Part shown: one piece after another, positions 18,494 to 26,183 of the stretch
Numbering within the stretch: the stretch's first letter is position 1
Layout: every line of letters starts with the position of its first letter
Assembly (NCBI RefSeq): GCF_017942085.1
Contig: NZ_JAGKSP010000010.1
Location: 124,001 to 188,000 of the forward strand
DNA from: Paenibacillus lignilyticus
GTDB lineage: Bacteria; Bacillota; Bacilli; Paenibacillales; Paenibacillaceae
Length of the DNA: 64,000 bases
Direction: 5' to 3'
Notes under the pieces: generated by a model
The model's database searches: none
What the model saw: the letters and a program-made list of their open reading frames with translations, nothing else
What the model was told of the DNA's origin: nothing
Program-made: the position numbers and the translations under genes

Positions 18494-19876
18494 ATGAGTG
18501 AAACCGTACATGAAGTGGAAAATGGCGTTCATAATTATAGCAGCGAATCCGAGTGGGTCAAACCAACGGACCCGGTAACTGTGGAACGTCTGGAATGGTT
18601 CCAGGATCAGAAGCTCGCCTTGATGATGCACTGGGGTCCCTATTCCCAGATCGGCATGGTGGAATCGTGGACGCTTAGCGATGAAGACGGCGACTGGGCG
18701 CGTAATGACGTCGATTGGACGGACGACTATGAAGAGATGAAACGCGAGTACTTCGCGCTGAATAAGACCTTCAATCCGATCCGCTTCGAGCCGGAGAAGT
18801 GGGCGGAAGTAGCGGCCGAAGGCGGCTTCAAATATTTGATCTTCACGACTAAGCATCACGATGGTTTCTGCATGTGGGATACGCATACGACGGACTACCG
18901 CATTACGGGCAAGGATACGCCTTTCCATGCGCACCGCTATGCGGATATTTGCAAGAATGTATTCGATGCCTTCCGCGATAAAGGACTTGCGATCGCAACG
19001 TATTTCTCCAAAGCGGACTGGAATACGCCTTATTACTGGGCACCGGGCATGGAGAGAGGGCGTCATATGTGGCGCGGACCTTCTTACAATCCGGCGGAGC
19101 ATCCTTCGATGTGGGAGAAATTCGTCCAGTTCACGCATGAGCAAATTATGGAGCTGATGACGCGTTATGGCCGCATCGACATCCTGTGGCTCGATGCCGG
19201 CTGGGTACGAGACGGCGGCAAGGTCAATCAAGATATCCGTCTTGGCGAAGTGGTTGAGCGCGCACGCCAGACTTCGCAGCCATGGCTGCTGTCGGCTGAC
19301 CGCACAGTAGGCGGCGCTTATGAGAATTACGTGACACCGGAGCAAACGATCCCGGATCGTCCGCTGCACGTGCCGTGGGAGAGCTGCATCACTATCGGTA
19401 CTTCGTTCTCGTTCGGCTTCGAGGACAAGTACAAGTCTGCGCGCCAATTGGTTCATATCTTGATGGAGGTAGTGGCTAAAGGCGGCAACCTGGCACTGAA
19501 CGTCGGACCTCAGCCTGACGGCAGATTGCCCAAAGGCGCCGTGAAGAGCATGAAGGACCTCGGAGCTTGGATGAAAGTGTATGGCGAAGCGGTCTACGGT
19601 ACGCGGATTTGCGCTCCGTACTACACGGGCGATTGTGCGTTTACGCGGAAAGGCGACACGGTTTACTGCACGTATCTGTATGCAAACGAGAACTCGCCGG
19701 TATCCGGACAAATCCGCATTCCGTATACGGAAGCAGTTACGGGCATCGAACTCGTGGATACGGGAGAATCCGTCTTCTACACGCGGGACCAAGAGGGTAT
19801 TATCGTGCATCTTCCGGAGAACCAGTTGAACGGAGCAGCTCCGATCGCGCATGTTTTCCGCATGGCTACGAAGTAG
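18494..19876 (+). CDS. GH29 alpha-L-fucosidase
   Basis: A 460-residue intracellular GH29 enzyme that removes alpha-linked L-fucose with retention. The start ATG 18494 has AAGGAGG nine bases upstream. The barrel shows LALMMHWGPYSQ, KYLIFTTKHHDGFCMWDT (near residues 117-134) and IDILWLDAGW, in which Asp234 matches the family nucleophile. The C-terminal beta domain follows, ending NGAAPIAHVFRM. No signal peptide. Last gene of the GH35-GH125-GH29 operon. In N-glycan loci such enzymes remove core or antennal fucose; the linkage here is not determined by sequence. Confidence 0.93.
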   Translation: MSETVHEVENGVHNYSSESEWVKPTDPVTVERLEWFQDQKLALMMHWGPYSQIGMVESWTLSDEDGDWARNDVDWTDDYEEMKREYFALNKTFNPIRFEPEKWAEVAAEGGFKYLIFTTKHHDGFCMWDTHTTDYRITGKDTPFHAHRYADICKNVFDAFRDKGLAIATYFSKADWNTPYYWAPGMERGRHMWRGPSYNPAEHPSMWEKFVQFTHEQIMELMTRYGRIDILWLDAGWVRDGGKVNQDIRLGEVVERARQTSQPWLLSADRTVGGAYENYVTPEQTIPDRPLHVPWESCITIGTSFSFGFEDKYKSARQLVHILMEVVAKGGNLALNVGPQPDGRLPKGAVKSMKDLGAWMKVYGEAVYGTRICAPYYTGDCAFTRKGDTVYCTYLYANENSPVSGQIRIPYTEAVTGIELVDTGESVFYTRDQEGIIVHLPENQLNGAAPIAHVFRMATK

Positions 19877-19903
19877 TTCGCGCAGCTTCTAAATCTAGCA
19901 AAT

Positions 19904-19933
19904 TTGGCAAGGAGACATAAACTAGTGTAAAAT
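19904..19933 (+). promoter_or_regulatory. Possible promoter of the membrane AraC regulator
   Basis: TTGGCA (19904-19909), an 18-base gap and TAAAAT (19928-19933), 57 bases before the start at 19990. No terminator was seen between the GH29 gene and this site. Confidence 0.45.
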
Positions 19934-19989
19934 AAAGTGTATTTTTTTAAAGAGACGACACGGGAAACATAAGATAAAGGGGGATGGAC

Positions 19990-22200
19990 ATGAACAGCAA
20001 CTGGTTCCGTAAATTACTTTTATCTTATCTTCCCGTGTTTTTTGTTGTTGTCACGATATTATTTGTTGTCTTCTTCCAAACGCTTAACGAGCAGAATCGC
20101 AAAGAAGCGATTAAGGCCAATGAGTTTCTCGCCCAGCAGGTTGTAAGGTTCACGGACAACTCCCTTAAGACGCTGGATTATCGGATACTGCGAGACACGC
20201 TTTCGACTGCGGAGCTGAGGAAATTCTTTAATGCGAAGAGCGAAGACGTGTACATTAATATGCAAGCTAACACGCTCATGGATGATTGGAAGCTCAATTA
20301 CTCCATCATCGATTCCGCGTATCTCATCCGGTTAAAGGATGATTTCGTTGTGGGCGATGGATCGGGCATTACTTCGGACTTTGTGGACAAGCCTTTTATA
20401 GAGCCGTACATAGAGCAGAAGCTGCCACCGGGAAAATGGACGGGAAAACGAAGCTACAAACCCTATAAGGCGGAGAAAGCCAAGGATGTTATTACGCTTG
20501 TGCAGGATTATCCGCATTTCACGACGGAGAAGAAAGGGTATATCGTCGTCAATGTCAGCTTGTCCAAACTGAAAGCCTCCGTTACGCCCATGTACAATCC
20601 GAATCTGACCTTCGTTCGCATCAGCGATAAACTGGGCAGCAGCCTTATGGATGACAGCACGGTAAGCGAAGGAAACCGAACGGTGCTTTCCCATTACGTG
20701 TCTCCGTATACAGGCTGGGAAGTCGAGAGCGGACCGGCTGATTCAGGTCTGTCGCGGCTTGTCCTCAATTTCTATAGTATTTGGGTCATCATTGCCATCG
20801 TTGCGGTTCTCTTAGGCGTCATTTGGGTCGTCCACGTGACGAGGCGCAACTATAAACCGATCAGTCAGTTGGTTTCCCTGATTCGTACCAGTGCGTTAAT
20901 CAAGCCGGAGGATGGCAAAACCGGCGACAACGAATTCGGGTTTATCCGCGGTGCGCTTGAGCATCTGATGGAGGAAACGACGAAGACCAGAGAACAGAAC
21001 AAAGAAACGGTTATTTTGAAGAAAAAGCATCGCTTCAATGAGGCCATCGAAGGGCGCGTGCCGATTCGGGAAACGGAATGGCAGGCGGATTTGCTTACGT
21101 ACCATGTCAATCCGGCCGGTTCGAAGGCGTTTGTGTACGTGCTTGAAATCGACCGTTATCAGCAGTTTATCGAGACCTACCATCACCAGGATCAATCCAT
21201 TCTCAAATTTGTCATAACCAGCGTTATGCAGGAAATGTCCGCACTAAGCGGTGCGAGTGTTTGGGCGGAGTGGATTGTGGACAGCAAGTTAGCCGCCATC
21301 GTGTGGGTGCCGGATGAAGCGGATGCGAACGCGCAGAGCGTACACATCGGCGAGCAAATCGTGGAATGGGTGCGTGGCAATTTGAGCTTCACGGTGACCA
21401 TCGGCTCGGGTGCAATCGTGAGCAGTCTTGAAGGGATTCGAAGTTCGTACGAGCTTGCGGGCAACCTGCTGCAGTACAAGGCGGTGCTCGGAACGGGAAG
21501 ACTGCTTCAACCTTCGGAGCTCGATGCGTCGAAGTTCCGTGTCCACGATTATTTTGGCACCATTCACTCCCTATCTCAGGCAATCAGGCTTGCTGAGAGC
21601 GGGTGGAAGAAACATTTGGACGAGCTGTTCGATCAAATCCAAGATTCCATCTCCTCACGCAAGGAGATCGAGAGTTTCCTGCAATTCCTTCACCAGCAGC
21701 TTAGCCGCGTATTCGTGGAGCTGTCCAAGGATTATCGCAATGTGTGGAAAGATGCGGGCGCGGAGCTCGTTGAACTAGGGAGAAACTGGGAGACGGCAGC
21801 CGAGCTGAAGCAGGGCTGCACGCAAATCTTCGAAGCCGCGACGGATCGCTTGCAAGCGCTCAAGGATTCCCAGCGGACGCGGGCCGTAATCGGCGACATT
21901 CGTGCCTATATCGAGGAGCATTATGCCAATCCGGAGCTCTCGCTTGATCATCTCAGCGACAAGTTCAACATTCATGCGAAGAACATCAGTAAGCTGTTCA
22001 AAGAAGAGTCGGGTGGGAATTTTGTGGATTTCTTAATCGGATTGCGAATGGATAAAGCCAAACAGCTGCTGCTCAGTACCGATATTTCGTTGCAGGAAAT
22101 CAGCGTGCAGGTCGGCTACTTCAACTACAACTCATTCAACCGTGCGTTCAAGAACGTTGCGGGATTTTCTCCAAGCGATTATCGCAAGCAGCAGAAATGA
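19990..22200 (+). CDS. Membrane-anchored AraC regulator (YesS type)
   Basis: A 736-residue regulator. I chose ATG 19990 (MNSNWF) because AAAGGGGG lies six bases upstream. One membrane helix near residues 10-30, an outside sensor region of about 230 residues, a second helix near 258-278, then a cytoplasmic part with a linker and degenerate cyclase-like middle, and at the end the AraC double helix-turn-helix (LSLDHLSDKFNIHAKNISKLF; ISLQEISVQVGYFNYNSFNRAF). It resembles YesS of the rhamnogalacturonan locus of B. subtilis. Such proteins sense sugar or binding-protein status outside and act on DNA inside. Flanking permease, binding-protein and glycosidase genes make it the likely local activator. 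Confidence 0.9.
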   Translation: MNSNWFRKLLLSYLPVFFVVVTILFVVFFQTLNEQNRKEAIKANEFLAQQVVRFTDNSLKTLDYRILRDTLSTAELRKFFNAKSEDVYINMQANTLMDDWKLNYSIIDSAYLIRLKDDFVVGDGSGITSDFVDKPFIEPYIEQKLPPGKWTGKRSYKPYKAEKAKDVITLVQDYPHFTTEKKGYIVVNVSLSKLKASVTPMYNPNLTFVRISDKLGSSLMDDSTVSEGNRTVLSHYVSPYTGWEVESGPADSGLSRLVLNFYSIWVIIAIVAVLLGVIWVVHVTRRNYKPISQLVSLIRTSALIKPEDGKTGDNEFGFIRGALEHLMEETTKTREQNKETVILKKKHRFNEAIEGRVPIRETEWQADLLTYHVNPAGSKAFVYVLEIDRYQQFIETYHHQDQSILKFVITSVMQEMSALSGASVWAEWIVDSKLAAIVWVPDEADANAQSVHIGEQIVEWVRGNLSFTVTIGSGAIVSSLEGIRSSYELAGNLLQYKAVLGTGRLLQPSELDASKFRVHDYFGTIHSLSQAIRLAESGWKKHLDELFDQIQDSISSRKEIESFLQFLHQQLSRVFVELSKDYRNVWKDAGAELVELGRNWETAAELKQGCTQIFEAATDRLQALKDSQRTRAVIGDIRAYIEEHYANPELSLDHLSDKFNIHAKNISKLFKEESGGNFVDFLIGLRMDKAKQLLLSTDISLQEISVQVGYFNYNSFNRAFKNVAGFSPSDYRKQQK

Positions 22201-22212
22201 TGGGCATTCTAT

Positions 22213-22257
22213 AACCTTGGGTCAAGCCGGCAGTACCGGCGGACACCAAGGTTTTTT
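22213..22257 (+). terminator. Terminator after the membrane AraC regulator
   Basis: AACCTTGG (22213-22220) pairs with CCAAGGTT (22246-22253); inside, GCCGG and CCGGC pair as well. T7 follows. Confidence 0.9.
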
Positions 22258-22422
22258 TGCGCTTCACATCGTGGTGTAAGGTATCGTCTGCACGATATTC
22301 GGCGGTTTTCGAGGGCGAAAAAGGTCAAGTGTAGAAAATGGAGGAGTCCTCTTAATTCCCGGCGCTGAAATATCACCGATTGCACACCCCGCGAAAATAG
22401 TGGTATCGCGGAATCTTACGAA

Positions 22423-22452
22423 TTGCCGGCGTTGTCCTCGGCGGGCTAGAAT
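22423..22452 (+). promoter_or_regulatory. Possible promoter of the transporter operon
   Basis: TTGCCG (22423-22428), an 18-base gap and TAGAAT (22447-22452), about 40 bases before the permease start. The 292-base region 22201-22492 otherwise holds only the terminator, and probably the binding site of the regulator encoded just upstream, which I cannot define. Confidence 0.4.
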
Positions 22453-22492
22453 CGAGCTACCGAATACGACACTGAATTAAGGGGTAATGCGG

Positions 22493-23398
22493 ATGGCGCA
22501 GACATGGAGCAAAATGAAGCGGAGTTGGGAGCTATACCTGCTTGTCCTTCTACCGGTACTTTATCTTATCATCTTCAAATATATACCGATGTTTGGAGTC
22601 ATTATCGCGTTTAAAGATTTTAATGTCATTAAAGGGATCCTGGGCAGCCCGTGGGTCGGGTTTAAACACTTTGATAATTTGTTTAGCTCGCCGAACTTTC
22701 CTATCCTCATCAAGAACACGCTGATCATCAGTTTCTACTCGCTCTTGGCAGGATTCCCGATACCGATTCTGCTGGCGCTGGCATTAAATGAAATTCGGAC
22801 AGGCTTCTTTAAACGGTCGGTTCAAATGATCACTTACGCGCCTCACTTTATTTCGACGGTTATTATGGTATCGATTATCATTCTGATGCTTTCCCCGCAT
22901 GTTGGGGTAATTGACAGAGTCTTGTCCTTCTTAGGATGGGAGTCCATTAACTTCATGGGTGAGCCCAAACTATTCAAATCGATTTATGTTTGGTCCGGCG
23001 TATGGCAGGAAATGGGTTATGCATCCATTATCTATATCGCGGCATTGGCCAGCGTCGATCCTTCGCTCTATGAAGCGGCACGCATGGATGGCGCATCTCG
23101 ATTCAAGAAAATCATTCATATCGACTTACCGTCACTACTCCCGATTACGATTACGCTGCTCATTCTAAGTCTGGGCAACGTCATGGCGGTCGGCTTTGAG
23201 AAAATCTTCTTAATGCAAAACTCGCTGAACTTGAGTACGTCCGAGGTTATCTCGACTTATGTGTATAAGGTCGGTTTGCTCGGAGCGAACTTCAGCTTCT
23301 CCTCTGCGGTTGGATTATTCAACTCCGTCATTAACTTGATTCTGCTTGTCGGCGTAAACGCAGTAGCACGCAGAGTTTCACAAAACAGCTTGTGGTAG
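22493..23398 (+). CDS. ABC sugar permease, LplB type
   Basis: A 301-residue inner-membrane permease of the CUT1 family. Six membrane segments are visible from LYLLVLLPVLYLIIF on. The EAA loop that touches the ATPase reads EAARMDGASRFKKIIHIDLP near residue 195. I chose ATG 22493 because AAGGGGT lies eight bases upstream, while ATG 22487 is too near it. It pairs with the YtcP-type permease next to it (14-base gap) and the lipoprotein at 24453. No ATPase gene is in the cluster, so a shared MsmX-type ATPase elsewhere is presumed, as is usual in Bacillales. Confidence 0.92.
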   Translation: MAQTWSKMKRSWELYLLVLLPVLYLIIFKYIPMFGVIIAFKDFNVIKGILGSPWVGFKHFDNLFSSPNFPILIKNTLIISFYSLLAGFPIPILLALALNEIRTGFFKRSVQMITYAPHFISTVIMVSIIILMLSPHVGVIDRVLSFLGWESINFMGEPKLFKSIYVWSGVWQEMGYASIIYIAALASVDPSLYEAARMDGASRFKKIIHIDLPSLLPITITLLILSLGNVMAVGFEKIFLMQNSLNLSTSEVISTYVYKVGLLGANFSFSSAVGLFNSVINLILLVGVNAVARRVSQNSLW

Positions 23399-23412
23399 AA
23401 AGGCGGCCGTCT

Positions 23413-24312
23413 ATGTTAATCAAACAAAAAATCAGAGAACCCTTCGGCGACCGCGTTTTGCTGATCTCTCTTTATCTCTTGCTTGCAGCGATTACACTGA
23501 CCGTGCTGTATCCGCTGCTCTATATTTTCAGTTCATCGCTCAGCTCGCCTGATGCCGTTGTTTCAGGGAAAGTGTGGCTGTTCCCGGTCGACTTCTCCTT
23601 CAGAGCCTATAAGTCGATTTTCCAAAGCTCGCAGCTGATGACAGGCTATTATAACAGCTTTATTTATACGATTTTCGGAACGCTGATTAACGTCACCTTT
23701 ACCGTGCTCATGGCCTTCCCGCTGTCGCAGCGGACGATGCCGGGGCGCAAATACATCATGATTCTCATGATGGTCACGTTATTTTTTAGCGGCGGACTCA
23801 TACCAACGTACTTGCTGGTAAAAAATTTACACATGCTGGATACGCGCTGGGCGCTGTGGCTCCCCGGAGCATTCTCGATTTTCCAAGTTATCATTGCCAG
23901 AACTTTCTTCCAATCTTCGATTCCGTCGGAGCTGCAAGAGGCTTCCCAGATGGACGGCTGCCGAGATCTTCGTTACTTGTGGAGCATCGTATTGCCATTG
24001 TCCAAACCGGTCCTGGCCGTTATGACGCTGATGTATGCGGTAGGCCACTGGAATGCTTACTTTGATGCCCTGATCTACTTGAGATCGGAACATCTTTTCC
24101 CGCTGCAATATGTCCTTCGCAACATGCTGATTCTTAACGCAGCTGATCCGGCGATGCTGGCGAATACCGCGCAGAGTCTTCGGGACAAGGGCTTCGAGCA
24201 GGTGCTGAAATATGCGCTGATCGTCGTAGCGTGCGTACCTGTTCTCATCATGTATCCTTTCGTGCAAAAGCATTTCGTCAAAGGTGTTATGGTTGGTTCC
24301 CTAAAGGGCTAA
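23413..24312 (+). CDS. ABC sugar permease, YtcP/LplC type
   Basis: A 299-residue partner permease with six membrane segments (first at ISLYLLLAAITLTVLYPLLY). Its EAA loop reads EASQMDGCRDLRYLWSIVLP near residue 175. I chose ATG 23413 with AAAGGCGG seven bases upstream; a GTG at 23392 would overlap the previous gene. The PFVQKHFVKGVMVGSLKG end is typical. Together with LplB-type permease and the solute-binding lipoprotein it should import an oligosaccharide released by, or destined for, the GH enzymes of this locus. Confidence 0.92.
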   Translation: MLIKQKIREPFGDRVLLISLYLLLAAITLTVLYPLLYIFSSSLSSPDAVVSGKVWLFPVDFSFRAYKSIFQSSQLMTGYYNSFIYTIFGTLINVTFTVLMAFPLSQRTMPGRKYIMILMMVTLFFSGGLIPTYLLVKNLHMLDTRWALWLPGAFSIFQVIIARTFFQSSIPSELQEASQMDGCRDLRYLWSIVLPLSKPVLAVMTLMYAVGHWNAYFDALIYLRSEHLFPLQYVLRNMLILNAADPAMLANTAQSLRDKGFEQVLKYALIVVACVPVLIMYPFVQKHFVKGVMVGSLKG

Positions 24313-24395
24313 CTTCAGCAATAGCGTGAACTAATGGTGGAGGTGGGGCAACGACATCATCGATCTGACTTAAGCGTGTTGGCAATCAGGGGGAA

Positions 24396-24416
24396 CTGCT
24401 CGGGAAGCTCGAGCAG
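24396..24416 (+). other. Hairpin between permease and binding-protein genes
   Basis: CTGCTCG (24396-24402) pairs with CGAGCAG (24410-24416) around a 7-base loop, with no T run, in the 140-base gap before the binding-protein gene. It could protect or process the mRNA so that the binding protein is made in excess (inference). Confidence 0.35.
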
Positions 24417-24452
24417 CTGCAACGAAACAATTCATTCTAGGAGGAGTTCGTT

Positions 24453-26108
24453 TTGAAAAAGTCCATCTGGGTATCACTCATGATCGTATTGATCAGCAGT
24501 ATCGTTCTTTCCGCATGTGGCAGCAACAACAAAGAGAATGCCGGTGCAGGCAATGAAACAAAAGGCAACAACGCAGCTACTGAAGCATCGGGACCTATCG
24601 ATATCGGATTTTTTGCGCCGCAGGGCAAAGCACCGCTTGAAGACAATGAGTACACGAAGCTTGTGGAAGAGAAATTCAATGTCAAAATCAAGTGGGATGT
24701 CGCTCCTACCGATGCACTTGTAGACCGTAGACAGCTGCTGCTTGCAAGCGGCGACTATCCGGAAGTGTTCCTGGAAGCGAAATTCACGACCGGCGACTTG
24801 ATGACATACGGCAAACAAGGCGTGCTGATTCCGCTTAACGATCTCATTGACAAGTATGCGCCGAATTTGAAGGCGATGATGGAGAAGAAGCCTTACCTGA
24901 AAGAAGCGATGACAGCTCCGGACGGCAACATTTACGGCATTGCACGCTTGAATGAATGTTACCACTGTACGCATGCACAGAAGTTCTGGATGAACAAGGC
25001 TTGGCTGGATAAATTGGGACTTGCAGTTCCTACAACGACTGACGAGCTGTATAATGTTCTCAAAGCTTTCAAGACGAAAGATCCGAACGGCAACGGCAAG
25101 GCGGATGAAATTCCATTGACAGGTGCTCCGAACAAATCGGTCTGGAACGGAAATATCGATTCTTATCTGATGAATTCATTTATTTATAACGATAACGACA
25201 AGTATTTAACGGTAACGGATGGTAAAGTAGACTTTGCAGCGAACAAGCCGGAGTGGAAAGAAGGCTTGGCCTATATGCACAAGCTGTACGCCGAAGGTTT
25301 GATCGACAAAGCATCGTTCACGCAGAATGATCAAGCGGTTGGTCAGCTAGGCCAACGTGAAGGCGATGAGATTGTAGGTTCCATCACGACTGCGCTAGTC
25401 AGCTACCTGGTTAAAGCTTACGAAGATACGGATGAGCGTCAAAAGCACTGGGTTATCGTACCACCGGTAAAAGGACCGAGCGGTGTTCAGCTTGCAGGTA
25501 CGTCGCAAGGCATCAGCGAGTTCCCAATGGCGATTACGAACAAAGCATCTGAAGCACAGCAAATCGCCGCAATCAAAATCATCGACTACGCATACAGCGA
25601 AGAAGGCGCACTGTTCAGCGAATATGGCGCTAAAGAAGGCATCGGCTGGAAGACAGCGGAAGCAGGCGAACTTAACATTACCGGTCAACCTGCGAAGTAC
25701 AGCTTCTCCGGATTGCAGCCTGTAGACGAGAATGTGGTTCGTAACGACAGCTGGTCCCTTCTTGGACCTAAAGATCTGTCGAAGGAATTCCGCGATTTGT
25801 TCGCGACAGCTCAAGACCCGCTTACAGCTGCAGGTTATGAGAAACGTCTTGCAGATGCAACGGCAGCATACGATGCATATGCACCGAAGGAAACATACCC
25901 ATCCGGCGCTTACGTGAAAGCGGAAGACACGGATACAATCGCGCAATTGGCGACTTCCATCAAGGATTATGTCAATTCGAACATGGCACAGTTCATCATC
26001 GGCGACAAGGACATTGAGAAAGATTGGGATGCTTACGTGAAAGGGTTCGACGGTTTGAACCTGCCGCAATACATCCAAATTTATCAATCCGCGATTGAAA
26101 AGAAATAA
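24453..26108 (+). CDS. Sugar-binding lipoprotein, LplA type
   Basis: A 551-residue extracellular solute-binding protein (family 1). The signal peptide ends in the lipobox LSAC with Cys22 as the lipid anchor, followed by a Gly/Asn-rich linker. Typical parts are GDYPEVFLEAKFTTGDLMTYGKQG near residue 100 and KDPNGNGKADEIPLTG near 210, a calcium-loop-like motif common in LplA proteins. The start is TTG 24453 with AGGAGGAG seven bases upstream. It follows the permease genes, and a terminator-like hairpin lies after it. The ligand is unknown; the glycosidases around suggest an N-glycan-derived oligosaccharide. Confidence 0.92.
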   Translation: MKKSIWVSLMIVLISSIVLSACGSNNKENAGAGNETKGNNAATEASGPIDIGFFAPQGKAPLEDNEYTKLVEEKFNVKIKWDVAPTDALVDRRQLLLASGDYPEVFLEAKFTTGDLMTYGKQGVLIPLNDLIDKYAPNLKAMMEKKPYLKEAMTAPDGNIYGIARLNECYHCTHAQKFWMNKAWLDKLGLAVPTTTDELYNVLKAFKTKDPNGNGKADEIPLTGAPNKSVWNGNIDSYLMNSFIYNDNDKYLTVTDGKVDFAANKPEWKEGLAYMHKLYAEGLIDKASFTQNDQAVGQLGQREGDEIVGSITTALVSYLVKAYEDTDERQKHWVIVPPVKGPSGVQLAGTSQGISEFPMAITNKASEAQQIAAIKIIDYAYSEEGALFSEYGAKEGIGWKTAEAGELNITGQPAKYSFSGLQPVDENVVRNDSWSLLGPKDLSKEFRDLFATAQDPLTAAGYEKRLADATAAYDAYAPKETYPSGAYVKAEDTDTIAQLATSIKDYVNSNMAQFIIGDKDIEKDWDAYVKGFDGLNLPQYIQIYQSAIEKK

Positions 26109-26116
26109 ATCAAACA

Positions 26117-26158
26117 ACAAGGAAGTATTCCTTCGGGCGTACTTCCTTGTGTTTTCTT
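26117..26158 (+). terminator. Terminator or attenuator between binding protein and GH3
   Basis: ACAAGGAAGTA (26117-26127) pairs with TACTTCCTTGT (26140-26150), followed by GTTTTCTT. It may let part of the transcripts read into GH3-GH38, keeping the binding protein most abundant. Confidence 0.8.
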
Positions 26159-26183
26159 GTAGGGACAGAAGGAGGAAGGTACT

